Shown here: positions 43,017-51,282 of the stretch, in pieces
How positions within the stretch are numbered: the first letter of the stretch is position 1
How the letters are laid out: every line of letters begins with the position of its first letter
DNA from: Planctomycetota bacterium
Lineage (GTDB): Bacteria > Planctomycetota > UBA8742 > UBA2392
Assembly: GCA_020638635.1 (NCBI GenBank)
Contig: JACKIE010000002.1
Coordinates: 124,001-188,000, forward strand
DNA: 64,000 nucleotides
Direction: 5' to 3'
The notes under the pieces: model-generated
The model's database searches: none
What the model was told of the DNA's origin: nothing
What the model saw: only the letters and a program-made list of their open reading frames with translations
Translations under genes and position numbers: made by a program

Positions 43017-44786
43017 ATGACTATCAGTGAAGCAGAGCTGCCGGTTGCACGTGCTACCTCGGTCCAGGCCGTGGCGCCGCGCTGTAACGTCAGCGACTTC
43101 ATCTTCGAGCAGGCGAAGCAGCGCCCTGAACAGGCGGCCGTGATCGAGCATGCCACTGGCCGTCGCGTCACCTACGCCGAGCTGGCAAAACGCATCGAGA
43201 ACATCACCTTCGGCCTGACCCAGCTTGGCATCTGCAACGGCGCGCGCACGGTGTTCGCGATCAAGCCGGGCATCGAGTTCGTCGAGACCGTGTTCGCCTT
43301 GTTCCGCGCCGGGGCCGTGCCTGTGGTGGTCGATCCCGGCATGGGCGTGGATAACATGCTCAAGTGCATCGAGGAAGCTCAGCCCACGGCGCTGGTTGGC
43401 ATCCCGATGGCGCACATGCTGAGCAAGCTGAAGTCCCGTGCCTTCCGCAGCGTGAAGCAGCGCGTCACTGTTGGCCGTCGCTGGCTGTGGGGCGGCGCCA
43501 GCCTTGATGAACTGCGCGCGCGCAACGTAACGGGCGCACAGGCCGCACCCACCACGGCCGAAACCACGGCCGCGATCCTGTTCACATCAGGCGCGACCGG
43601 CGTGCCCAAGGGCGTGGTGTTCCGCCAAGGTGTGTTCGTCGGGCAGACGGAGATGATCCGCGATGCCTACGACATCCAGCCCGGCGAAGTTGACGTGCCG
43701 TGCTTCGCACTGTTCGCGCTGTTCAGCGTGGCGATGGGCGTGACCATCGTGCTGCCCGACATCGATTTCTCGAATCCCGGCAAGGCCAGCCCTGCCAAGG
43801 TGGTGGACGCCATCAACGCCCACCACGCCACCATGAGTTTCGGCTCTCCGGCCGTGTGGAAGCGCGTGGGACCATACCTTGAGCAGACCGGCGTGACGCT
43901 GCCGACAATCAAGCGCATCCTGATCGCGGGCGCGCCGGTGCCATTCACGACACTGGCAATGTTCAAGGGCAAGCTCGCGCCCGAGGGCGACCTGCACACG
44001 CCTTACGGGGCCACGGAGTCGCTGCCCTTCAGCACCATCAGCGCGAGCGAGATCCTGGGCGAGACGCGGCTCGACACCGCCAACGGCGCAGGCACCTGCG
44101 TGGGCAAGCCGCTGCCCGGTGTGAACGCGAAGGTAATCCGCTTTGTGGACGGACCGATTGCGAGCCTTGATGACGCCGAAGAGCTGCCGACCGGCGAAGT
44201 CGGCGAGATCATCGTCAACAGCCCGGTGACCACACAGGAGTACTTCAACCGGCCGGAGAACAACAAGCTCGCCAAGATCCGTAGCGCAGGCGTCCCGCCT
44301 GCACAGGGCACGGCCGCCCCGCCCGTGCCAGAATCTCTCGGGCACGGTGCCCGCGATAGCGCGCGGCTCTGGCATCGCATGGGCGACGCCGGCTACTTCG
44401 ACGCGAACGGCCGCCTGTGGTTCTGCGGCCGTGTGAATCACCGCGTGGAAACCGCAAACGGCACAATGTGGCCGATCCGCGTAGAGGCCATCTTCAACAA
44501 CCACGACGCCATCAGCCGCTGCGCGCTGGTGGGCCTGGGCGACCGGCCGAACCAGGTGCCCTGCATCGTGATCGAGTTGCACGACGGCCACATCCCCGAG
44601 AAAGACCTGCGCGAGCGCATCCGTAGTGAACTGCAGCGCATGGCCGACGCCCACGAGCTGACCCGCGGCATCCGGTACTTCCTGTTCCATGAAGGCCTGC
44701 CCGTGGACGTGCGCCACAACGCCAAGATCAACCGAGAGGCCCTGAAGCACTGGGCCGATACCCAACTGCCTGAGGTGACGCAATGA
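43017..44786 (+). CDS. oleC: OleC: AMP-dependent ligase (beta-lactone synthetase)
   Basis: OleC adenylates the beta-hydroxy acid made by OleA and OleD and closes it to a beta-lactone. The 589-residue product carries the adenylate-forming motifs: LFTSGATGVPKG (A3), TPYGATESLPF (A5), GDAGYFDANGRLWFCGR (A7/A8) and the C-terminal Lys in HNAKINREAL (A10). It is about 30-40 residues longer than usual because of a palindromic insert encoded at 44281-44370, between EYFNRPENNKLAKI and LWHRMGDAGYF. That insert lies just before the C-terminal hinge region. It overlaps oleD by 4 bp (ATGA), so the genes are coupled. Confidence 0.88.
   Translation: MTISEAELPVARATSVQAVAPRCNVSDFIFEQAKQRPEQAAVIEHATGRRVTYAELAKRIENITFGLTQLGICNGARTVFAIKPGIEFVETVFALFRAGAVPVVVDPGMGVDNMLKCIEEAQPTALVGIPMAHMLSKLKSRAFRSVKQRVTVGRRWLWGGASLDELRARNVTGAQAAPTTAETTAAILFTSGATGVPKGVVFRQGVFVGQTEMIRDAYDIQPGEVDVPCFALFALFSVAMGVTIVLPDIDFSNPGKASPAKVVDAINAHHATMSFGSPAVWKRVGPYLEQTGVTLPTIKRILIAGAPVPFTTLAMFKGKLAPEGDLHTPYGATESLPFSTISASEILGETRLDTANGAGTCVGKPLPGVNAKVIRFVDGPIASLDDAEELPTGEVGEIIVNSPVTTQEYFNRPENNKLAKIRSAGVPPAQGTAAPPVPESLGHGARDSARLWHRMGDAGYFDANGRLWFCGRVNHRVETANGTMWPIRVEAIFNNHDAISRCALVGLGDRPNQVPCIVIELHDGHIPEKDLRERIRSELQRMADAHELTRGIRYFLFHEGLPVDVRHNAKINREALKHWADTQLPEVTQ
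44281..44370. repeat. In-frame palindromic element inside oleC
   Basis: A run of short palindromes (GCAGGCG/CGCCTGC, GGGCACGG/CCGTGCC and GGGCACGG/GCCC types) encodes RSAGVPPAQGTAAPPVPESL plus about ten more residues. The same starting sequence, GTAGCGCAGGC, occurs at the left end of the transposase insert in fabZ (about 51520), which links this element to the REP set of that transposase. Confidence 0.7.
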
Positions 44787-45862
44787 AGGCAGTGGTGACA
44801 GGCGGCGCCGGTTTCCTGGGCGCGAAGATTGGTCAGCGTCTGCTGCAGCGCGGCGACGAAGTAACAATCATGTCCCGCTCCGCAAGCAGGCATTCCGCGC
44901 CGCACGCAGGCGCACGTGTGGTTGATGCCGACCTGCGCGACGCAGACGACGTCGCCCGCGCGCTCGAAGGTGCCGACGCGGTCTTCCACGCCGCCGCCAA
45001 GGCCGGCGTGTGGGGCCCGCGGGCGGAGTACTTCGGCATCAACCTGGCCGGCACGCGCAACGTGCTGGCCGCCTGCCACAAGCACGGCGTGCAAGAGCTG
45101 GTCTACACCAGCACGCCCAGTGTGGTGTTCGAGCGCGGCGGGATTGACGGTGGCGACGAAACGCTGCCCTACCCGAAGAAGTTCCTCACCCATTACGCCG
45201 AATCCAAGGCTCTGGCCGAGCAGGAAGTGCTGGCCGCCAACGGCGTGCACGGCCTGCGCACGGTGGCCCTGCGCCCGCACCTGATCTGGGGCGCGGGCGA
45301 CCCGCACCTTCTTCCGCGTGTGCTGGAGCGCGCGCGCGAGGGCAAACTCAAGCAGGTCGGCGACGGCCGCAACCGCGTGGACATCACCCACGTGAACGAC
45401 GCCACCGACGCCCACCTGCTGGCGCTTGAGCACATCGAGCGCGCCGCGGGCAAGGCCTACTTCATCAGCAGCGAAACGGTCGAGTTGTGGCCCTGGCTCA
45501 ATTTCGTGCTGGAGCGTTCGGGAGTCGCGAAACTCAGCGCGCAGGTCAGCGCGGCCACGGCTTATCGCGCCGGCGCGGTGATGGAGTTCGTCTGGCGCCT
45601 GCTGGGTATCGGCAGCGAGCCGCCGATGACGCGCTTTGTGGCCGAGAACCTGGCGACTTCGCACTGGTTCAGGCTGGATGCAGCTAAGCGCGACCTCGGC
45701 TACCAGCCCCGCTGGACGGGCGCAAAAGCGCTGGACGAGTATTTCGGTAACGGCCCCGCCATCACGGGTGGGGAAACAACCCTGGATAGTGATCTGGGCT
45801 CTGACTCCCCCGGCCTGCCGGCCGGGGCTGAGGGAGCGCTTCAGGAGCAACGCCATGGATAA
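44783..45862 (+). CDS. oleD: OleD: NAD(P)-dependent short-chain reductase
   Basis: OleD reduces the beta-keto acid from OleA to the beta-hydroxy acid used by OleC. The 359-residue extended SDR has the Rossmann motif VVTGGAGFLG (4-13) and the catalytic pair Y138/K142 in HYAESKAL. The 3-beta-HSD-like pattern (VFHAAAKAG, YTSTPSVVF, WGAGDPHLLPR) matches OleD. The C-terminal about 30 residues are low complexity and may be dispensable. It overlaps oleC by 4 bp and the regulator gene by 8 bp. Confidence 0.88.
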   Translation: MKAVVTGGAGFLGAKIGQRLLQRGDEVTIMSRSASRHSAPHAGARVVDADLRDADDVARALEGADAVFHAAAKAGVWGPRAEYFGINLAGTRNVLAACHKHGVQELVYTSTPSVVFERGGIDGGDETLPYPKKFLTHYAESKALAEQEVLAANGVHGLRTVALRPHLIWGAGDPHLLPRVLERAREGKLKQVGDGRNRVDITHVNDATDAHLLALEHIERAAGKAYFISSETVELWPWLNFVLERSGVAKLSAQVSAATAYRAGAVMEFVWRLLGIGSEPPMTRFVAENLATSHWFRLDAAKRDLGYQPRWTGAKALDEYFGNGPAITGGETTLDSDLGSDSPGLPAGAEGALQEQRHG

Positions 45863-46490
45863 TGTGCTACGCGAACACCTGATGACGTTCGAGACGTTCT
45901 TCTCGGCCATCGGCTTCAAGTCGCGGCTGGGCAAGGTGTGGGGGCTGCTGGCGCTGGCCGGCAAGTCGCTCAGCGCCGCGGACATCGCCAACGAGCTCGA
46001 CATGAGTGCCGGCTCGGTCAGCGAATGTCTGTCCGAATTGCGCGAGTGGGGCGCAGTCACCAGCGAATTCTCAAGCGAACACCGCTGTCAGATGCACAGC
46101 GCGGTCAGCGACACCATGAGCATCGTGACCACCGTACTGCGCCGCCGCGAGCAGCTGGCCGTGCAGAACTTCAAGGACAACGCCCGCAGCGCCCTGCAGT
46201 ACGTGACCGAGCGCTACGGCAGCAACGACGCCCGCGTGCACACACTGCAGAGCATCGTGACGACTAGTGAAATTGCCGAAGCCACCATCCAGTTCTTCGT
46301 GGCCGCCAGCAGCGCGGTTCCCAAGAACGACGAGTCGCGCCTGGCCCGCGTGGTCAAGCGCATGGCCGCCATCGGCATGAAAATGCCCGGCGAGATCAAC
46401 AAGTTCCGCAACGGCCGTCGTAAGACCGGCCAGCTGAACGGCAACGCCACCTCGGCGCCTGTGGAAGAAGCGGAGGACGCCCATGTATAG
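45855..46490 (+). CDS. GbsR/MarR-type transcriptional regulator of the cluster
   Basis: A 211-residue protein with a winged-helix domain: LALAGKSLSAADIANELDMS, then GSVSECLSELREWGAV as the recognition helix and a basic wing. A helical C-terminal dimerisation region follows. This is the plan of the GbsR subset of MarR-like regulators. The ATG at 45855 has AGGAG upstream. It overlaps oleD by 8 bp and the ketosynthase gene by 8 bp, so it is cotranscribed with both halves of the cluster. It may bind the dyad at 40385-40418; that is inference. A lipid or acyl ligand is plausible. Confidence 0.75.
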   Translation: MDNVLREHLMTFETFFSAIGFKSRLGKVWGLLALAGKSLSAADIANELDMSAGSVSECLSELREWGAVTSEFSSEHRCQMHSAVSDTMSIVTTVLRRREQLAVQNFKDNARSALQYVTERYGSNDARVHTLQSIVTTSEIAEATIQFFVAASSAVPKNDESRLARVVKRMAAIGMKMPGEINKFRNGRRKTGQLNGNATSAPVEEAEDAHV

Positions 46491-47718
46491 CCTTCCGCGC
46501 GTGGTGATCACCGGCGTCGGCCTGACCGCGCCCAACGGCAACAACCTGGCCGAGTTCCGGCAAGCTTTGCTGCAGGGCAAGTCGGGCGTGCAGCCCTACG
46601 AAATCCGCTATTTCGGCAAAACCCTGGCGGGCATCTGCAACTTCGAGGCCACCCGCTACCAGAAGCGCAAGGACCTGCGCCGCGGCACCCGCGCCGGCAG
46701 CATCAGCATCTACTGCGCCCACGAGGCGCTGAAAGACGCGGGCATCGGCTGGGATGGCGTTGACAAGTCAAGGGTCGGCGTATACGTCGGCACCACCGAG
46801 CACGGCAACGTCGAGACCGAGACCGAGATCTACGAGGTCAGCAAGCAGAACTACAACCTCGATTTCTGGACCCACCACCACAACCCGCGCACAGTGGCCA
46901 ACAACCCGGCCGGCGAGGTGACGCTCAGCCTCGGCATCACCGGCCCGGCCTACGCCATTGGTGCGGCCTGCGCGGCCGGCAACCTGGGGGTGATCCACGC
47001 CACCCAGATGCTGCAGCTGGGCGAGGTGGACCTGGCGTTCGGTGGCGGCGTCAGCGAGAGCATTCACACCTTCGGCATCTTCGCCGGCTTCAAGCAGCAG
47101 GGCGCGCTCGCGCACCGTGAAGACCCGACCAAGGCTTCGCGCCCCTTCGACAAGGCCCGCAACGGCATCGTAGTCGCCGAAGGCGGCTGCCTGTACACGC
47201 TGGAGCGCCTGGATGACGCGCTCAAGCGCGGCGCGAAAATCTACGCCGAGATCGCCGGCTGGCACGTCAACAGCGATGCCAGCGACTACGTGCTGCCGAA
47301 TTCCGAGCGGCAGATGCAATGTATGCGCGCCGCCATCAAACGCGCAGGCATGCAGCCCGGTGACGTTGACATCGTCAACACCCACGCAACCAGCACGCCC
47401 AGCGGCGACGAAATGGAAGCCGCGGCCGTCAACGCCGTGTTCGGTGACTACGACGGCGTGCACGTCAACAACACCAAGAGTTACATCGGCCACGCCATGG
47501 GTGCCGCGGGCGCTTTAGAGCTGGCCGGCAACCTGCCCAGCTTTGAAGACGGCGTGGTGCACCCGACCATCAACATCGATGAGCTGGACCCGGAATGCGC
47601 CGTGCGCGGCCTGGTGATCAACCAGCCCAAACAGGCGGGAGAAGTGAAGACCATCATGAACATGAGCTTCGGCATGCTGGGCATTAACTCAGCGCTGATC
47701 GTGAAGAAGTACGAATAG
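46483..47718 (+). CDS. Beta-ketoacyl-ACP synthase II-like ketosynthase
   Basis: A 411-residue FabF-type condensing enzyme that would extend an ACP-bound chain by two carbons. The Cys-His-His triad is complete: C163 in GAACAAGNLG, H301 in NTHATSTPSGD and H337 in TKSYIGHAMGAAG, with K332 beside it. It is a stand-alone KAS, distinct from OleA. It is probably dedicated to this cluster because the ACP, dehydratase and reductase genes follow. Housekeeping FabF cannot be excluded from sequence alone. The chain-length determinant cannot be predicted. Confidence 0.85.
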   Translation: MYSLPRVVITGVGLTAPNGNNLAEFRQALLQGKSGVQPYEIRYFGKTLAGICNFEATRYQKRKDLRRGTRAGSISIYCAHEALKDAGIGWDGVDKSRVGVYVGTTEHGNVETETEIYEVSKQNYNLDFWTHHHNPRTVANNPAGEVTLSLGITGPAYAIGAACAAGNLGVIHATQMLQLGEVDLAFGGGVSESIHTFGIFAGFKQQGALAHREDPTKASRPFDKARNGIVVAEGGCLYTLERLDDALKRGAKIYAEIAGWHVNSDASDYVLPNSERQMQCMRAAIKRAGMQPGDVDIVNTHATSTPSGDEMEAAAVNAVFGDYDGVHVNNTKSYIGHAMGAAGALELAGNLPSFEDGVVHPTINIDELDPECAVRGLVINQPKQAGEVKTIMNMSFGMLGINSALIVKKYE

Positions 47719-47720
47719 AG

Positions 47721-47783
47721 CCCCGGCCAGTTCGCGAAGCGAACGTGCCGCAGGAACGCACTGCGTTCCGAGGATGGCCGGGG
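47721..47783 (+). other. Three-way-junction palindrome between the ketosynthase and ACP genes
   Basis: An outer 9-bp stem (47721-47729 with 47775-47783) encloses two perfect hairpins: GTTCGC/GCGAAC at 47730-47744 and GGAACGC/GCGTTCC at 47753-47769. As RNA it forms a compact cloverleaf-like junction right after the ketosynthase stop and about 50 nt before the ACP start. It may be a REP-like repeat, an mRNA-processing site that raises ACP levels, or both. Confidence 0.6.
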
Positions 47784-47834
47784 GCGAAGGGAACAACAAA
47801 CAACGCCCGCAAGGGCACAACCAAGGAAGAAGCA

Positions 47835-48098
47835 ATGACAGACGAAATGATCAAGCAGGCCATCATCGGGATCATCAACGACATCAACCCCGACGAGGAC
47901 ACCAGTAACATCGACGCGGCCACGCGCCTGCGCGACCAGCTCGACCTCGACTCGATGGACTTCCTCGACATCGTGATGGAGCTGCGCAAGCGCTACGGCG
48001 TGCACGTGCCCGACACGGACTACGAGCACCTCGCCAGCCTCGACAGCTGCGTGAACTACCTGCGCGACAAGATGGCCGGCAAGGAACTGGTGTCGTAG
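47835..48098 (+). CDS. Acyl carrier protein
   Basis: An 87-residue acidic helical protein with the phosphopantetheine site DLDSMDFLDIV (S40). It carries growing acyl chains between the ketosynthase, dehydratase, reductase and desaturases of this cluster. DSMDF replaces the DSLDx of the housekeeping ACP, which suggests a specialised carrier. The ATG at 47835 has a purine-rich AAGGAAG upstream; a longer frame to 47745 would encode the palindrome and is rejected. Confidence 0.88.
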   Translation: MTDEMIKQAIIGIINDINPDEDTSNIDAATRLRDQLDLDSMDFLDIVMELRKRYGVHVPDTDYEHLASLDSCVNYLRDKMAGKELVS

Positions 48099-48102
48099 TC
48101 GC

Positions 48103-48172
48103 CAGTTGTCAGTTGTCGGTTGTCAGCGGCAGCGCTGAGCCCGGTAAACTGACAACTGATAACCGACAACTG
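48103..48172. repeat. Heptanucleotide inverted repeat upstream of the first desaturase
   Basis: Three heptamers of the AGTTGTC type (48103-48126) face three complementary heptamers (48149-48172) across a 22-bp spacer. The transcript can form a long imperfect hairpin ending 6 nt before the desaturase ATG, where no clear Shine-Dalgarno is present. The unit length is the same as in the ygiQ repeats. Confidence 0.7.
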
Positions 48173-48178
48173 AAAACC

Positions 48179-49744
48179 ATGTCCCACTATGACGCCATCA
48201 TCATCGGTGCGGGGATGTCCGGCCTGGCGGCCGGCATCCGTCTGGCCATGTACGACAAGAAGGTTGTCGTGCTGGAGCGTCATTACGTGTGGGGCGGGCT
48301 GAACTCGTTCTACCAGTTTCAGGGGCACCAGTTCGACGTGGGCCTGCACGCTATGACGAATTACGCCCCGCGCGGGGCCAGGGGCCTGCCGCTGACGCGG
48401 TTGCTGAAGCAACTGCGCATCCGCTGGGAAGAGCTGGACCTGCACCAGCAGGGCCACAGCGCGGTCAGCTTCCCGGGCCTGAAACTGAATTTCAGCAATG
48501 ACTTCGAGCTGCTGCGCAGCGAAATCGCCCGCGCATTCCCGGGGCAGATCGACGGCTTTGATGCATTGACGCGTCAAGTGCGTGGCTACAACGAGTTTGA
48601 CCTCAACGCGCCCACGCTCAACGCCCGCGAGATCGTGGAGTCGCACACCACCGACCCCGTGCTGGCCGACATGCTGTTCTGCCCGCTGATGTTCTACGGC
48701 TCAGCCCGCGAGAACGACATGGACTGGGACCAGTTCGTGGTGATGTTCAAAAGCATCTTCTTCGAAGGCTTCGCAAGGCCGCAGGCAGGCGTGCGGCATA
48801 TTTTAAAACTGCTGATTGATCGCTATCGCAGGGCCGGCGGCGAACTGCGCCTGAAAGCCGGCGTGTCGCGCATCATCACCGACGGCCAACGCGCCACCGG
48901 CGTCGAGCTAGACAACGGCGAAACCCTCACGGCCGACAACGTGCTGTCGTCAGCGGGACTTGTGGAGACAGGGCGACTGGTAGGGAGCGCCGGCCTCTGG
49001 CCGGCAGATGCCGTGGACGTTCCGTCCACGGCGGGCGCGGACAAAATGTCCGCGCAGCAGGCCGCCGGGACGGCGGCGCTCCGTGGCAAACTCTCCTTCA
49101 CAGAAACCATAAGCGTGCTGGACAAACCCGCGCGCGATCTGGGCATCGAAGAGACCATCATCTTCTTCAGCAACACCGAGCGCTTCAACTACGCGCAGCC
49201 CAATGACCTGTGCGACACCAGCAGCGGGGTGATCTGCATGCCCGGCAACTTCAACCTGCCCCGGCAGCCCAAAGACCACCTCGTGCGCATCACCAACATC
49301 GCCAACTACGACAAGTGGGCGGCGCTGGGGAGCGCCGGCCTCCGGCCGGCACATGCCGTGGACGTCACGTCCACGGCTGACGCGCACAGGATGTCCGCGT
49401 CGAAAGCCGGCCAGAGGCCGGCGCTCCCGTACTACGAAGCCAAGCAGCACTGGTATGCGCGTTCCTGCGACGACGTGCTGAGCCACATCCCGGATTTCCG
49501 GCCGTACGTGTCGCTAGTGGACATGTTCACCCCTCGCACGATACGGCACTACACCGGCCACGAAGGGGGCGCCGTGTACGGCAGCCCGCTCAAGAAGCGC
49601 ACCGGCGAGAGCGGCGTGGAAGGCCTCTACATCATCGGCACCGACCAGGGCTTTTTAGGCATCATCGGCGCCATGCTGAGCGGCATCAGCATGGCCAACC
49701 GCTGGGTACTTCAACGCGACAACGCAGCGGTGGAGACAACATGA
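48179..49744 (+). CDS. CrtI-like FAD desaturase/isomerase (1 of 2) with two in-frame repeat insertions
   Basis: A 521-residue flavoprotein of the phytoene desaturase superfamily, with the dinucleotide motif AIIIGAGMSGLAAGIRLA, the adjacent GGLNSFYQFQGHQFDVGLH, and the C-terminal GTDQGFLGIIGAMLSG. In this context the substrate is more likely an acyl chain than a carotenoid, because no phytoene synthase is present. Two palindromic inserts (48984-49082 and 49328-49428) add about 33 residues each within the middle domain. The ATG at 48179 begins MSHYDAII, the natural N-terminus. It overlaps the second desaturase gene by 4 bp. Confidence 0.82.
   Translation: MSHYDAIIIGAGMSGLAAGIRLAMYDKKVVVLERHYVWGGLNSFYQFQGHQFDVGLHAMTNYAPRGARGLPLTRLLKQLRIRWEELDLHQQGHSAVSFPGLKLNFSNDFELLRSEIARAFPGQIDGFDALTRQVRGYNEFDLNAPTLNAREIVESHTTDPVLADMLFCPLMFYGSARENDMDWDQFVVMFKSIFFEGFARPQAGVRHILKLLIDRYRRAGGELRLKAGVSRIITDGQRATGVELDNGETLTADNVLSSAGLVETGRLVGSAGLWPADAVDVPSTAGADKMSAQQAAGTAALRGKLSFTETISVLDKPARDLGIEETIIFFSNTERFNYAQPNDLCDTSSGVICMPGNFNLPRQPKDHLVRITNIANYDKWAALGSAGLRPAHAVDVTSTADAHRMSASKAGQRPALPYYEAKQHWYARSCDDVLSHIPDFRPYVSLVDMFTPRTIRHYTGHEGGAVYGSPLKKRTGESGVEGLYIIGTDQGFLGIIGAMLSGISMANRWVLQRDNAAVETT
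48984..49082. repeat. In-frame palindromic element 1 in the first desaturase
   Basis: A 99-bp element with outer arms GGAGCGCCG (48984-48992) and CGGCGCTCC (49074-49082) and three internal hairpins. It encodes SAGLWPADAVDVPS and an Ala/Gln-rich segment without a stop codon. It shares its outer arms and the DVPSTA block with the other copies. Confidence 0.75.
49328..49428. repeat. In-frame palindromic element 2 in the first desaturase
   Basis: A 101-bp element with 13-bp outer arms GGGAGCGCCGGCC (49328-49340) and GGCCGGCGCTCCC (49416-49428) and an inner CCGTGGACG/CGTCCACGG hairpin. It encodes SAGLRPAHAVDVTS and AGQRPALP. It is the closest relative of the copy at 48984. Confidence 0.75.
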
Positions 49745-51255
49745 CGACTGATCAGCAACAACAGGGATTCAACCTCAAGGCCGAGGGCAAACGCGTGCTG
49801 CGCGGCTCTTCGGGCGGGCGCTTGCAGCAGAAAGCCAACCCCGTCGAGAAGGCCAAGGGCGAATACGACGTCATCGTGATCGGTTCCGGCCTGGCCGGCC
49901 TTACCGGCGCCAACGTGATGGCAACACAGGGTTACCGCGTCTGCCTGCTGGAGCAGCACTACAACTACGGCGGGCTCGCCACCTGGTTCAAACGGCCGGG
50001 CGGGCACATCTTCGACATCTCCCTGCACGGCTTCCCGGTCGGCATGGTGAAGTCCATGCGCCGCTATTGGTCGAAAGAGATCGCCGACAGCATCGTGAAG
50101 CTCGAAAGCATCAAGTTCGACAACCCGCAGTTCAGCTTCGAAACCGAGTTCACCCGCGACGACTACACCAACAAGGTCGTGCAGGCCTTCAACCTCGACC
50201 GCGCGCACGTCGAAAGCTTCTACAACTACCTGCGCAAGATGGAGTATTACAACAACGACGGCACGACCACCGGCGAAATGCTCGAACGCTTCTTCCCCGG
50301 CCGTAACGACGTGCACCGCGCGTTCATGGAGCCGATCACCTACGCCAACGGCAGCACGCTCGCCGAGCCCGCCATTACCTACGGCATCGTGTTCAGCAAC
50401 TTCATGAGTAAAGGCGTCTTCACCTTCAGCGGCGGCACGGACCAGCTGATCATGAAGATGCGCAAGATTCTCGCTGCCAATGGCGTGGACATGTTCAGCG
50501 GCGCCCAGGTCGAGCGCGTGCTGGTGAAAGACGGCCGCGTGGCCGGCGTCCGCGTCAACGGCCGCGAGATCAAGGCCCGCAGCGTGCTCAGCAACGCCAA
50601 CATCAAGTCCACGGTGTTGAAGCTGGTGGGGGAAGAGAACCTCAAGCCCGACTTCATTGAGCAAACCAGGGCCGTGCGCCTGAGCGGCAGTAGCTGCCAG
50701 GTCTACATCGGCATCAAGCAGGGCGAGGAGATCCCTTTCATCACGGACCTGCTGTTTTGCAGCACAGCCGAGCGCTTCACCAGCGAAGAGCTGTGCGACC
50801 TGCGCACGAAAAGCCGCACCTTCAGCTTCTATTACCCCAAGACACGGCCGCACCTGCCGAACGCGGGCTACACAATCGTCAGCAGCAACAACGCGCGCTG
50901 GCAGGATTGGCAGGGGCTGGATGAGGTCGAGTACGAGCGCGAAAAGAATGCGCTGATCGAGCGCACGCTGGATCACCTGGAAAAGTACATCCCGGGCGTG
51001 CGCGAGAAGATTGACCACGTCGAGGCCAGCACGCCGCGCACCTTCAACTTCTATACGCAGCAGATGCAGGGGGCCAGCTTCGGCACCAAGTTCGAAGGCC
51101 TTGACGTGTCAATGAAGCTGAGCGAGCACGTGCCCGGCCTGTACCACGCGGGCAGCGTCGGCATCATCATGTCCGGCTGGCTCGGCACCGTGAACTACGG
51201 CGTGATCACCGCCAACAAGATGGCCGAATACCTGCACGTGGCGAAGGCGAAGTGA
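49741..51255 (+). CDS. CrtI-like FAD desaturase/isomerase (2 of 2)
   Basis: A 504-residue paralogue-type flavoprotein, with an N-terminal extension of about 40 residues and then VIVIGSGLAGLTGANVMA as the dinucleotide motif. Further family patterns are EQHYNYGGLATWFKRPGGHI, KGVFTFSGGTDQLIMKMRKI and the C-terminal YHAGSVGIIMSGWLGTVNYG. It overlaps the first desaturase gene by 4 bp (ATGA), so the two are coupled. Pairs of CrtI-type enzymes recur in the ladderane candidate clusters of anammox bacteria; that comparison is from memory, and the reaction here is unknown. No insertions are present in this copy. Confidence 0.82.
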   Translation: MTTDQQQQGFNLKAEGKRVLRGSSGGRLQQKANPVEKAKGEYDVIVIGSGLAGLTGANVMATQGYRVCLLEQHYNYGGLATWFKRPGGHIFDISLHGFPVGMVKSMRRYWSKEIADSIVKLESIKFDNPQFSFETEFTRDDYTNKVVQAFNLDRAHVESFYNYLRKMEYYNNDGTTTGEMLERFFPGRNDVHRAFMEPITYANGSTLAEPAITYGIVFSNFMSKGVFTFSGGTDQLIMKMRKILAANGVDMFSGAQVERVLVKDGRVAGVRVNGREIKARSVLSNANIKSTVLKLVGEENLKPDFIEQTRAVRLSGSSCQVYIGIKQGEEIPFITDLLFCSTAERFTSEELCDLRTKSRTFSFYYPKTRPHLPNAGYTIVSSNNARWQDWQGLDEVEYEREKNALIERTLDHLEKYIPGVREKIDHVEASTPRTFNFYTQQMQGASFGTKFEGLDVSMKLSEHVPGLYHAGSVGIIMSGWLGTVNYGVITANKMAEYLHVAKAK

Positions 51256-51282
51256 TGCGGGCGCCCCGCCCGCGGCAGCCCT

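Noticed and set aside
48179..51255. Carotenoid biosynthesis genes
   Set aside because: The two CrtI-like genes lack phytoene synthase, cyclase or other carotenoid genes nearby and are embedded in a fatty-acid gene set.
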